This document shows, piece after piece, positions 1 through 7,120 of a DNA stretch of 9,916 nucleotides (within the stretch, counting starts at the first letter, position 1; every line of letters starts with the position of its first letter). Position numbers and translations under genes: made by a program. Source of the stretch: Robiginitomaculum sp. (GTDB taxonomy: Bacteria; Pseudomonadota; Alphaproteobacteria; Caulobacterales; Maricaulaceae); the NCBI GenBank assembly GCA_002733385.1, contig NVVO01000015.1:1-9916 (forward strand). The letters are read 5' to 3'. Under the pieces are notes generated by a model that saw only the letters and a program-made list of their open reading frames with translations, was not told the DNA's origin and ran no database searches.

Positions 1-57
1 ATACCGCAAAGCCATAGCTTAATAACAATCAACAATAGGTGAGCAAACTCTCTCTTA

Positions 58-77
58 GCACAGACCTAAATCTGTGC
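58..77. terminator. Hairpin, possible terminator of an upstream gene
   Basis: GCACAGA (58-64) and TCTGTGC (71-77) form a perfect 7-bp stem with a 6-nt loop, followed on the plus strand by CATTTTAT. It could end a gene entering from the left edge. The U tract is short, so termination is an inference. Confidence 0.35.
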
Positions 78-333
78 CATTTTATATGACGACGGACAAT
101 TGGGGACTTCCGAGCAGTCTTTATTTTTTGATAATTTGCGACCCAATGACGGTGAATTTGGTTCTCCACCAATTTACGGAGAACCTGTACTATTTGATGT
201 GGGTTCTGGTGCGGGTTCAGCAGTTGGGGCAAGGAGCATCACCGTACCAACCATTGGTGTGCCAGATTATGGCCTTCTCGTTTCATACCCAGATACAGGC
301 GAATTACGATATATTTCACTGGCTATCGACTAA
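70..333 (+). CDS. Doubtful small ORF, possibly a cold-shock-like (OB-fold) fragment
   Basis: The frame is open from just after a TAA at 67-69 to the TAA at 331-333. The only conventional start is TTG at 100, which would give 77 residues, and it has no clear Shine-Dalgarno sequence. The composition (acidic, Gly-rich, alternating hydrophobic strands) looks more protein-like than the overlapping frame. The stretch YGEPVLFDVGSGAGSAVGA loosely recalls the last strands of cold-shock domains (GQ.V.F.V..G..G..A). That is resemblance by eye only. It may be the surviving 3' part of a decayed gene, and the hairpin at 58-77 overlaps its beginning. The 137 bases after it hold no gene and no convincing promoter. 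Confidence 0.25.
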   Translation: MCAILYDDGQLGTSEQSLFFDNLRPNDGEFGSPPIYGEPVLFDVGSGAGSAVGARSITVPTIGVPDYGLLVSYPDTGELRYISLAID

Positions 334-459
334 AAACAAATATGTGGTGATGAGCGGCATGAGATCTACAATAATGTGGCTCCTAAATATGGTGATGTTT
401 GCGCAGTTAAACATTTCCTAAAAAACCAATAATGTGCTACCATAACCGCTCACAAACAT

Positions 460-464
460 AAGGG
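460..464 (+). promoter_or_regulatory. Ribosome binding site of the vWA gene
   Basis: AAGGG lies six bases upstream of the ATG at 471 and supports that start. Confidence 0.55.
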
Positions 465-470
465 CACACT

Positions 471-2762
471 ATGAGCTATGCAGGTATTCATCGAGTTTTC
501 GTGGTTTTTCTTGTTTCTATTATGATGGTATTCAGCCCTGCAATTGCCCAAAACGCAGATCGGGAAGCGACTAATGAAGACGCGATTCTCATTCTTGATG
601 CGTCCGGCTCTATGTGGGGCCAGATAGAAGGCAAGGCCAAAATCGAGATTGCACGCGGGGTTTTGGACGAATTATTGGACAACATGCCGACCAGTACTCG
701 CCTTGGTCTGATGGCCTATGGTCATAGCAAAAAAGGGGATTGCTCGGATATTGAGCTGTTGTCGGAACTTGGCGCTAACCGTGCCGACATCAAAAGGGCC
801 GTCAAAAGCATTAGCCCCAAGGGTAAAACCCCGATCTCGGCGAGCGTCAAGCTGGCGGCGGAAACATTGAAATATACCGAGAACAAAGCCACGGTGATTT
901 TGATCAGCGACGGTATCGAGACCTGCAATCTCGACCCGTGCGAACTGGGCAAGCAACTTGAAAAAGACGGCGTAGATTTCACCGCCCATGTGGTTGGTTT
1001 TGATATTGTGGATAAAAACACCGAGGCGCAATTGCAATGCTTGGCGAGCAGCACCGGCGGTCTGTATTTGTCCGCCGCAAATGCGGGCGAATTGTCCCTT
1101 GCCCTTAATACGACTATAAAAACGCAACAAGTCGGCGCACCACCCGCCACAATCAATCTGGAAGCAACCGTTCTTGAAAATGGCCCGGTTATCGAAGCAG
1201 GCCTGAACTGGCAGGTACAACAAGCGGGCGGCGGCGAAATCGTTTACGCAAGCGAAAACAAAGGCGCAGTGAGCCGCGAAATCCCGCCTGGTGTTTATGA
1301 CGTATTTGTCACCCGGCCTTCGGACGGGCTCAAAGGCACAAGCCGCTTGGTCAATATACCGCCGGGCAGTCAGACACCTGTTACCATTGCTCTTGATCCG
1401 CAATTTGCCGCCAGCGTAACCCCGGACCGCGAACAAGTCGCGGCGGGCCAGGGATTTAGCGTCATATGGACGGGGCCGGACAAGAAGGCCGATTTTATCA
1501 CCATCACCAGACCCGACACCCCGGCGCGTGGATATACCAGCTATGCCTACACCAATAATGGCAATCCGCTCAAACTAACCGCCCCCATCAACACAGGAAG
1601 TTATGAAGTGCGCTATGTGTTAAGCCGCCCCTATAAAGTCTTGGCCCGCACACCCATGGAGGTTACGCAGAGTGTGGCCAGCGTCAAAGGCCCGGACACG
1701 GCGACGGCCGGCAGTGCCGTATCCATACAGTGGAGCGGCCCGGCCTCCCAAAGTGATTTTATTACGGTCACAGCCGTAGATGCCAAGCCAAGCGCTTATT
1801 TAAACTATTTCTATACCAAGGATAAAACCACGCCGCAAAACCTGACCATGCCGGTCACACCGGGGGATTACGAAATCCGCTATGTGTTTGTCGGCCCCGG
1901 CACGGATACCAGCGGTAATGCCCACAAGATCATTGCCCGCCAACCTGTTGTGATTATGGCCGCCGCCGCCAGTCTCGACGGACCCGAAGCCGCAAAAACA
2001 GGTGAGACGTTGTCTATCGTTTGGACGGGGCCCGGGGGCGCGGGCGATTTCATCACAATTACCAAACCGGACGCCGCCCAGAAAACATACAACGATTATA
2101 AATATGCCAGCAATGGCAGCCCGTCTAAAATCAGAATGCCGCTGACACCGGGCGCATACGAGCTAAGATATGTACAAAAGGGCGGGCGGCAAGGTGATAA
2201 AGTCATCGCCCGTAAACCCATTGAAATTACGCAAGTAGACGCCAGTCTCAAGGGGCCTAAAACCGCTAGTGTAGGGGCTGAGCTCAAGGTCGACTGGACG
2301 GGGCCAAGAGACGAGCCCGGTGATTTTATCACGGTAACCGCTCCGGATGCCCGCGACAGCAAATATCTGGATTATGCCTATACCAAAAATGGCAGTCCGG
2401 CCAAAATATCTATGCCACTTGAACCGGGCGTATATGAATTACGCTATGTGCAAAATGGCAACAAAGTCATAGCCCGCCAATCCATCAGCATTACGGATAT
2501 TTCTATCTCTCTCACCGCCCCTGCACAGGCCAAATCTGGCGAAATGCTTTCCGTAGGGTTTGCAGGCCCGGCTGTACGAGGAGACTGGATCACCGTGGTG
2601 CCGCCAGATGCGCGTGCCAGCAAATACACGGATTATTTTTACGCCGTCAACGGCAGTCCGCAGGATTTGACAATGCCCGAAATGCCAGGGGATTACGAGA
2701 TTAGATATGTGCTAGGCGGCAAAAGAATTGTCGCCAGAAAATTCATAAAAATAGGAAACTAA
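471..2762 (+). CDS. Secreted von Willebrand factor A protein with five tandem repeats
   Basis: This 763-residue protein begins with a signal peptide: a hydrophobic run at about residues 8-22 and a likely cleavage after AIA at 26. The vWA domain spans about residues 36-215 and has a complete metal-ion-dependent adhesion site: D43-x-S45-x-S47, T120 in KGKTPIS and D147 in LISDG. Residues 223-310 look like a small Ig/carboxypeptidase-regulatory-type beta domain. Five repeats of about 90 residues follow, starting near 314, 402, 498, 589 and 677. Each contains W-T/S-G-P (degenerate in the last), D-F/W-I-T, a Tyr-rich strand, GSP..l.MP..PG.YE.RYV and an I/V-x-AR motif. Proteins of this kind act outside the cytoplasm in adhesion or complex assembly, but the partner here is unknown. 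It is the first gene of an operon with the PfpI-like gene. Confidence 0.85.
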   Translation: MSYAGIHRVFVVFLVSIMMVFSPAIAQNADREATNEDAILILDASGSMWGQIEGKAKIEIARGVLDELLDNMPTSTRLGLMAYGHSKKGDCSDIELLSELGANRADIKRAVKSISPKGKTPISASVKLAAETLKYTENKATVILISDGIETCNLDPCELGKQLEKDGVDFTAHVVGFDIVDKNTEAQLQCLASSTGGLYLSAANAGELSLALNTTIKTQQVGAPPATINLEATVLENGPVIEAGLNWQVQQAGGGEIVYASENKGAVSREIPPGVYDVFVTRPSDGLKGTSRLVNIPPGSQTPVTIALDPQFAASVTPDREQVAAGQGFSVIWTGPDKKADFITITRPDTPARGYTSYAYTNNGNPLKLTAPINTGSYEVRYVLSRPYKVLARTPMEVTQSVASVKGPDTATAGSAVSIQWSGPASQSDFITVTAVDAKPSAYLNYFYTKDKTTPQNLTMPVTPGDYEIRYVFVGPGTDTSGNAHKIIARQPVVIMAAAASLDGPEAAKTGETLSIVWTGPGGAGDFITITKPDAAQKTYNDYKYASNGSPSKIRMPLTPGAYELRYVQKGGRQGDKVIARKPIEITQVDASLKGPKTASVGAELKVDWTGPRDEPGDFITVTAPDARDSKYLDYAYTKNGSPAKISMPLEPGVYELRYVQNGNKVIARQSISITDISISLTAPAQAKSGEMLSVGFAGPAVRGDWITVVPPDARASKYTDYFYAVNGSPQDLTMPEMPGDYEIRYVLGGKRIVARKFIKIGN
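2753..2757 (+). promoter_or_regulatory. Ribosome binding site deciding the TTG start at 2764
   Basis: AGGAA lies inside the last codons of the vWA gene, six bases before TTG at 2764. It supports a non-ATG start and translational coupling. Confidence 0.55.
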
Positions 2763-2763
2763 A

Positions 2764-3513
2764 TTGGCTAAAGTTCTGATGCTATTGCCCAATGAGGATT
2801 TTGACCCGACCGAGGCGGGCGTGCCTTGGCATGTGCTGAAAGCCGCCGGGCACGCGGTATTTTTCGCCACAGGCGACGGCACGCAAGCAAAATGTGACCA
2901 GATTACACTCAACGGTACGGGTTTGGCAGGCATGATGAAAACCCTGGCCGCCAAGCCGCAAAATGCCGATATTTATCGCCGGATGGAAGCGGACGATAAT
3001 TTCCAAAACCCGATGGCCTGGGCTGATGTGAAAGCGTCCGAATTTGACGGCCTGGTATTGCCGGGCGGTCATGCGCCGGGCATGAAGCCTTATCTGGAAT
3101 CGGAAGACGTTTTTGCCATTTGCCGCAATTTCTTTGAACGCGCCGCGCCTGTGGCCAGTGTCTGTCACGGCGTGTTGGCCTTGGCCTGGGCCAAGGGCGC
3201 GGATGGGCGTTCGTTATTGTACGGCTATACCGTGACCGGCCTGAATAATTTCCAGGAAAACATCGCCTATAAAATGACCAAAAAAACCTTTGGCACACAT
3301 TACCAAACCTATCCGACCAGCGTGCAAGACGAGGTTAGCGCCGTGCTGGAAAACCGGGGAGATTTCAAACCCGGCCCGATATTGCCCGCTTTCGGCTCGA
3401 CAAAACATCCGCGCAAAGGCTTCACCGTCAAACACAAAAACCTGATCTCGGCCCGATGGCCCGGCGATGTCTACAAATTGGCCACCGAGTTCGCGGACAT
3501 GTTGGAAGGTTAA
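2764..3513 (+). CDS. DJ-1/PfpI (ThiJ) family class I glutamine amidotransferase-like protein
   Basis: This 249-residue cytoplasmic protein has the DJ-1/PfpI fold. It starts with a beta strand (KVLMLLP), followed by FDPTEAGVPW as in Hsp31-like members, then FDGLVLPGGHAPGM at residues 94-107. The nucleophile elbow is ASVCHG, with Cys134 followed by His135. Glu18 is a candidate acidic partner, though I cannot confirm this without a structure. Members act as chaperones, deglycases or glyoxalases, or amidases, and sequence alone does not decide which. It starts with TTG one base after the upstream stop, so it is co-transcribed with the vWA gene. No separate promoter is visible. The length is normal for the Hsp31-like branch. 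Confidence 0.85.
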   Translation: MAKVLMLLPNEDFDPTEAGVPWHVLKAAGHAVFFATGDGTQAKCDQITLNGTGLAGMMKTLAAKPQNADIYRRMEADDNFQNPMAWADVKASEFDGLVLPGGHAPGMKPYLESEDVFAICRNFFERAAPVASVCHGVLALAWAKGADGRSLLYGYTVTGLNNFQENIAYKMTKKTFGTHYQTYPTSVQDEVSAVLENRGDFKPGPILPAFGSTKHPRKGFTVKHKNLISARWPGDVYKLATEFADMLEG

Positions 3514-3785
3514 AGGCTGTGCGGGATTTTCAAAAATAACATATGACAGCCCCTAAATAAATTCCAATCAAAACTCTCAATAGCCAAAATTGTTGCGTGG
3601 TCTGGGTATGCAATTTATAATGCTTGATGAAACAGGGGAACGAGGACGGACCCTAAGGTTGCTTTTGGCCAATACATTGATTTGGTTGATTAGGGTGCAG
3701 CGGAAATGTATTAATTGTAAAGTTGTAAACGAGAAATATATGAAAGAACATTATCATTTAGAAATTGGAAGTTATAGCATCACAC
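3514..3785. other. Gene-free AT-rich spacer before the IS3 element
   Basis: These 272 bases follow the PfpI-like gene. A 6-bp inverted repeat (GGCTGT at 3515, ACAGCC at 3546) with a long loop is too weak to call a terminator. An open frame from TTG at 3590 runs into the IS end and has no protein-like features. I see no supported gene. Confidence 0.5.
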
Positions 3786-3812
3786 TGAACCGCCCCGGGT
3801 TTGCCGGAGGCT
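3786..3812 (+). repeat. IS3-family left terminal inverted repeat, copy 1
   Basis: This 27-bp sequence starts TGAACCGCCCCGGG and ends GCCGGAGGCT. It is typical of the left end of IS3-family elements and sits just before the orfA/orfB remnants. The same 27 bases recur at 6363-6389 in the same orientation. No matching right-end inverted repeat is found in the window. Confidence 0.75.
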
Positions 3813-3826
3813 GTTTAGTTTAAGTT

Positions 3827-3913
3827 ATGCGGCTTCGCAAGGAGAACCGGCTCCTCAAGGAGGAGAGGGATATCTTAAAAAAAGCCACCCAATTCTTCGC
3901 GAGGCAAAAATGA
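3827..3913 (+). pseudogene. Truncated IS3 orfA (C-terminal leucine-zipper/frameshift part)
   Basis: The ATG at 3827 opens a 28-residue peptide with RLRKENRLLKEERDILKKA, the conserved coiled-coil C-terminus of IS3 OrfA. Intact OrfA is about 90-100 residues, so the N-terminal DNA-binding part is gone. Its TGA (3911-3913) overlaps the orfB ATG (3910-3912). Confidence 0.7.
3877..3883 (+). promoter_or_regulatory. A7 slippery site for programmed -1 frameshift
   Basis: Seven A bases lie in the ILKK codons of orfA, upstream of its stop. A -1 shift here enters the orfB frame and reads KKSHPILREAKMKR, as expected for the IS3-family OrfAB fusion transposase. The site is intact although orfA is not. Confidence 0.6.
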
Positions 3914-4788
3914 AACGGTTTGCCTTTATCGCGCAGCACGGCAGTGGTGTTCCAATTGAACGGCTGTGCCGTATGTTACGCGTCACATCACGTGGGTTTA
4001 GGGCTTGGCGTCGTCACCGCCCGATCAGCCAGCGGCAACGTGATGATATGGTGCTTTTGGCACATATCAGGGAAGAACATAGGCTCAGCCTTGGCTCTTA
4101 TGGTCGTCCGCGTATGACGGAGGAGCTAAAGGACTTGGGCTTTGCGGTTGGGCACCGCCGTGTTGGCCGTTTGATGAGAGACAATGCTATAAAGGTCATT
4201 AGAACCCGTAAATACAAGGCAACAACCAACAGCAAGCACGGGTATGCTATCGCTCCTAATCTACTGGATAGGAACTTTACTGCCGGGCAAGCCAACCAGA
4301 AATGGGCCGTAGATATATCCTATATCTGGACACGAGAGGGCTGGCTGTACTTGGCCGTCGTCATGGACTTATATTCCAGACGTATTGTTGGCTGGGCTGT
4401 CAGCAACCGCATGAAGCGTGACCTGGCTATCCGGGCTTTGGATATGGCGATAGCTCTGCGCAGGCCGCCAAAGGGCTGCATACATCACAGCGATCGCGGC
4501 TCCCAATATTACTCGAATGATTATCAGAGATTGCTCAAGAAACATGGCTTTAAAATATCTATGAGCGGCAAAGGTAATTGCTACGACAACGCAGTCGTGG
4601 AAACATTCTCTAAGACCATTAAGGCCGAGATGATTTGGAGGAACATCTGGCACACCAGAAAACAGGCACATATAGCCCTGTTCAAATACATCAACGGATT
4701 CTATAATCCAAAACGACGGCATTCCACCTTGGGCGGAATGTCACCCATACACCAATATAGACAAGAAGCTAGTTGTTGTAGAGGATGA
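3910..4788 (+). pseudogene. IS3-family transposase OrfB (DDE integrase core), altered C-terminus
   Basis: The frame encodes 292 residues. An HTH_21-like region occupies about residues 40-95 (the motif REEHRLSLGSYGRPRMTEEL is clear). The rve catalytic core contains D135 (WAVDISYIW), D195 (HHSDRGSQY) and E231 (NAVVETFSKTIKAE); the D-E spacing of 35 residues is right for the family. The family signature YNPKRRHSTLGGMSP at 265-279 is present. After that the frame reads into recombinase DNA (HQYRQEASCCRG), so the natural tail and the right IS end are missing. The catalytic domain may still be translated, but without OrfA and without both IS ends I expect no autonomous transposition. Confidence 0.8.
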
Positions 4789-5911
4789 AGCAAGCAATGT
4801 TCGTAAGATATATGCTCTCTATTTAGAGTACAAGAATGTGCGATTAGTACAGACGGAGCTCAATCAGCTGGGCATAAAAACCAAATCCCGAATTAATAAG
4901 CGCGGAAATAAAACGGGTAATAAACCCTTTACGCGCGGGCATCTCTATACACTTCTTAAGAACCCACTTTATACAGGAAAGCTGGTTCACAAAGAGCAGA
5001 TATATGAAGGTCGGCATGATGTTATTGTCGATCTTGACATATGGGGGAATGTTCAAAATTTACTCAAAGCGAATGCATTCACCAGAAAAACCCAAAAGAA
5101 TGCAAAATCACCCAGCCATTTATTAGGATTGATACGTACGGCAGATGGCAACACGCTGACAACATCACACGCTTGCAAGTCCGGGAAACGGTATCGATAT
5201 TATGTATCCAAAGATTTGAAACAAGGTGACAGTGACACTGGCTGGCGCATTCCAGCAAAAATGATAGAAGCCCTCGTCAAAACATCTTTGATCCAAAAAC
5301 TTCAAAATCAGGAAGTTGTATTGAGTTGGCTTGATACGGGTTCAATCAGTGCAGAAATTCTGCCTAGTCTATTTAGCAGGGCCAATAAGCTTGCTGATAC
5401 AATCAATAATAAACAGCCACATGAGCTGGGAGATTTATATCGCCTCTTCGTTCGAGCCGTCATTGTCACAAACGATAATGTGAAGGTGGAGTGCAATTCT
5501 GCCTATCTTGAGGAAATACTTGAAGTTTCAATTAAGCTCGTGCCAACTATCAACATCTCAATACAGATTAAACGACGGGGGCATGAAATGAAGATGGTAA
5601 TTGGAGGTGCAAGTCTTCAAACCAATATTGACAACAAGCTCATTAAATTAGTGGCTCAAGCCCATGTGCTCCGCGCAGGGTTAATAGATGGCAGTATTGG
5701 CTCCATCATTGAGTTTGCAGATCAAATGAACATACATCATGCAGACGCAAAGCGGCTTATACCTCTCGGGTATTTAGCGCCCCGCATTATTGAAGATATA
5801 CTGAACGGGCAACAACCTGCTGAACTAACGGTATCAAGACTGCGGCGAGTGAATGATTTACCGCTGTTATGGTCCGAGCAGCGGACGTTTCTCGGATATT
5901 CCCACATATAA
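4757..5911 (+). pseudogene. Large serine recombinase, C-terminal part only
   Basis: From about 4757 the frame reads IDKKLVVVEDEASNVRKIYA, the usual entry to the Recombinase domain of large serine recombinases. It continues openly to TAA at 5909-5911; GTG at 4838 is the first plausible start (357 codons). Following parts include PFTRGHLYTLLKNPLYTGK, LLGLIRTADGNTLTTSHACK with RYRYYVSKDL (the beta-ribbon-like region found in many proteobacterial transposon recombinases), and RLRRVNDLPLLWSEQRTFLG at the natural C-terminus. The roughly 200-residue N-terminal resolvase domain with the catalytic serine is absent, replaced by the IS3 remnant. It should therefore be recombination-dead. It probably derives from an integrated element or transposon that once occupied this site. 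Confidence 0.75.
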
Positions 5912-5919
5912 CTTCTCAA

Positions 5920-6004
5920 CCAAGCGGATGCGCTATTGGCCAGAAGAGACGATTGCCTAAATAGGGTCTATTCTTGCACTATTGTATGTCTCTTGACCGC
6001 TTGG
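5920..6004. repeat. Nested inverted repeats downstream of the recombinase
   Basis: The outer pair is CCAAGCGG (5920-5927) and CCGCTTGG (5997-6004). The inner pair is AAGAGAC (5944-5950) and GTCTCTT (5988-5994). A small hairpin, AATAG-GGT-CTATT, lies in the middle. Together they could fold into an arm of about 85 nt. This might be an old recombination site, a structured RNA or a weak terminator; nothing decides between these. Confidence 0.35.
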
Positions 6005-6087
6005 ATAGGCTATGATACCCGCTAACCCACGGAAACTACGGCATTAATTATGAGCAGTGTAAATCACCCATATATCCGAAGACTGGG

Positions 6088-6163
<76 letters not shown>

Positions 6164-6283
6164 AAAACCAATATTTTCAATGACTTACGCCGTTTTTAGC
6201 GGTTCTACAATTGGGTAAATTGTCCATATGTCATGTATATGTCAAATGTTGCCGCAGTGTAGCACCAAATGTGTGCAGGATAT

Positions 6284-6310
6284 GCCATAGCTCAATGTAG
6301 TGCGCAAGCG
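6284..6310 (+). pseudogene. Decayed fragment resembling the 5' part of tRNA-Ala
   Basis: GCCATAGCTCA matches the 5' part of the nearby tRNA-Ala exactly. It is followed by GTAG and GCGC at nearly the expected positions, with a two-base deletion. It lies on the opposite strand to the intact gene. Only the acceptor and D-arm part is recognisable. Confidence 0.4.
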
Positions 6311-6362
6311 ATTTTCATACTATAGAATACGATATGTTTAGAAAGTAGATAAGATACCGAGG

Positions 6363-6389
6363 TGAACCGCCCCGGGTTTGCCGGAGGCT
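6363..6389 (+). repeat. IS3-family left terminal inverted repeat, copy 2 (solo end)
   Basis: It is identical over 27 bases to the IS end at 3786-3812 and in the same orientation. The sequence after it differs from copy 1. No transposase body or right end follows, so this is the stump of a second element. Confidence 0.7.
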
Positions 6390-6448
6390 CCTAATCTATA
6401 GTAGAAGGAGCCATTATGACAACACAAGACATACATTTCACAAGAGGC

Positions 6449-6604
6449 AGGCTTCTTGCGAATATCAAAGGCGAATACCGGACCAAATTTATTCCACCAT
6501 GCACGTACAGTTTCGTAGCTAATATCAATCCCGCGTTCGTACATTAAAACCGCGAGGAGGATGATTTCAGGTGATGTTTTGTGGTATTTGAATAAATTGG
6601 TCAT
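6449..6604 (-). pseudogene. IS6-family transposase, N-terminal fragment with internal deletion
   Basis: From ATG at 6604 the frame reads MTNLFKYHKTSPEIILLAV, then ERGIDISYETVRAWWNKFGP and VFAFDIRKK. These are the N-terminal segments of IS6-type (IS26-like) transposases of alphaproteobacteria. Between LMY and ERG about 15 residues expected in the family are missing without loss of frame. After about residue 52 the similarity stops and the frame runs into unrelated DNA including the IS3 end. The whole DDE catalytic domain is absent. Confidence 0.6.
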
Positions 6605-6661
6605 GACTTACTAATAAATATCTATTTTATTTAATATATTCAATGCACTAGCCAAGATCAA

Positions 6662-6752
6662 TGGAGGTGAGGAAGGGATTCGAACCCTCGGTACGCTATG
6701 AACGCACACACGCTTTCCAAGCGTGCGCCTTAAACCACTCGGCCACCTCACC
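6662..6752 (-). tRNA. tRNA-Ser (anticodon GGA) with unusual U73
   Basis: On the minus strand the gene begins GGTGAGGTGGCCGAG. The anticodon stem CACGC/GCGTG encloses TTGGAAA, giving anticodon GGA. A long variable arm typical of tRNA-Ser follows, then a T-arm with TTCGAAT, acceptor CCTCACC and an encoded CCA. The base between the acceptor stem and CCA is T, whereas serine tRNAs normally have G73. Otherwise the cloverleaf looks intact. Confidence 0.92.
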
Positions 6753-6785
6753 ATACCCATTCATCCGCAAGATTTAGGATGTGCG

Positions 6786-6837
6786 TACGCGCTTTATAAA
6801 AAACGTGCGCCTTAAACTATTTCCGCTATCTCACCAT
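6786..6837 (-). pseudogene. Decayed duplicate of the 5' half of tRNA-Ser
   Basis: On the plus strand this stretch contains the 14-base run CGTGCGCCTTAAAC (6804-6817) and the 8-base run CTCACCAT (6830-6837). Both occur in the same order in the intact tRNA-Ser gene about 85 bases away. The region between differs at several positions plus a one-base insertion, and the anticodon arm is broken. It is a tandem partial copy, on the same strand as the real gene. Confidence 0.65.
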
Positions 6838-6898
6838 CATTTATGATGTGGTCGTGACATATCCGCTTTTCGTTAAAGGCTCAAGAGAAGAATAGAGC

Positions 6899-7120
6899 TT
6901 AACTCATATTTTGTGCGCGTCTTTCCCATACGGTTAAGCTGGTGAATAATACAAGTGTTGCGATTGTGAGGACGACAGGAGTCAGAACGAATCCTAGCCA
7001 GGCAATAAGGGCCAATAGGCCAATCATAATAAAGCTTACCATAGCTGCCATTTTCTTGTCGCACTGCTCATATTGGAACTGCAACCTTGTAAGGCCGGGA
7101 TTGAATTTAGGGACGGTCAC
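6899..7120 (-). CDS. Small two-helix membrane ORF beside the CRISPR array
   Basis: This ORF encodes up to 73 residues with two hydrophobic segments, about residues 25-46 (AAMVSFIMIGLLALIAWLGF and following) and 48-65 (VVLTIATLVLFTSLTVW). They are preceded by a polar N-terminus and followed by a charged tail (ERRAQNMS). The GTG start at 7120 lies inside the distal CRISPR repeat, so the true start may be internal, such as ATG at 7051, or the gene may have lost its 5' end when the array formed. No strong ribosome binding site is visible for either. I do not recognise the family. Type VI-B systems can carry small membrane accessory proteins (Csx27, Csx28), but no similarity to them is visible. 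Confidence 0.4.
   Translation of the reverse strand: MTVPKFNPGLTRLQFQYEQCDKKMAAMVSFIMIGLLALIAWLGFVLTPVVLTIATLVLFTSLTVWERRAQNMS

Larger units (their letters stand above)
3786..4756 (+). mobile_element. IS3-family insertion sequence, deleted internally and at the right end
   Basis: The element has an intact left end (3786-3812), a 28-codon stub of orfA, the A7 frameshift site and almost all of orfB. Only 14 bases separate the left end from the orfA stub, so roughly 200 bp of orfA, including the helix-turn-helix part, are missing. The right end is replaced by serine recombinase sequence somewhere in 4740-4760. The element should be unable to move by itself. Confidence 0.75.
6164..6448. other. 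Gene-free spacer with tRNA and IS debris
   Basis: Apart from the tRNA-Ala-like fragment (6284-6310) and the second IS3 left end (6363-6389), I see no gene here. After the IS end, GAAGGAG (6404-6410) precedes an ATG at 6416. This looks like the ribosome binding site and first codons of an IS3 orfA, cut off by the IS6-type remnant. Confidence 0.5.

Noticed and set aside
74..421. 115-codon plus-strand frame at the left edge
   Set aside because: It overlaps the more protein-like frame ending at 333, has no ribosome binding site and has an implausible composition rich in Met, Trp and Tyr.
672..1436. 254-codon minus-strand frame
   Set aside because: It lies wholly antisense to the vWA coding region and is a codon-bias shadow.
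3515..3551. GGCTGT/ACAGCC inverted repeat as a terminator of the PfpI-like gene
   Set aside because: Only 6 bp with a 25-nt loop and no T tract.
3590..3823. 77-codon frame running into the IS left end
   Set aside because: It has a TTG start without a ribosome binding site, no recognisable domain, and ends within IS terminal sequence.
6416..6544. 42-codon plus-strand frame starting with MTTQDIHF
   Set aside because: Only its first dozen codons look like an IS3 orfA start; the rest is antisense to the IS6-type fragment.
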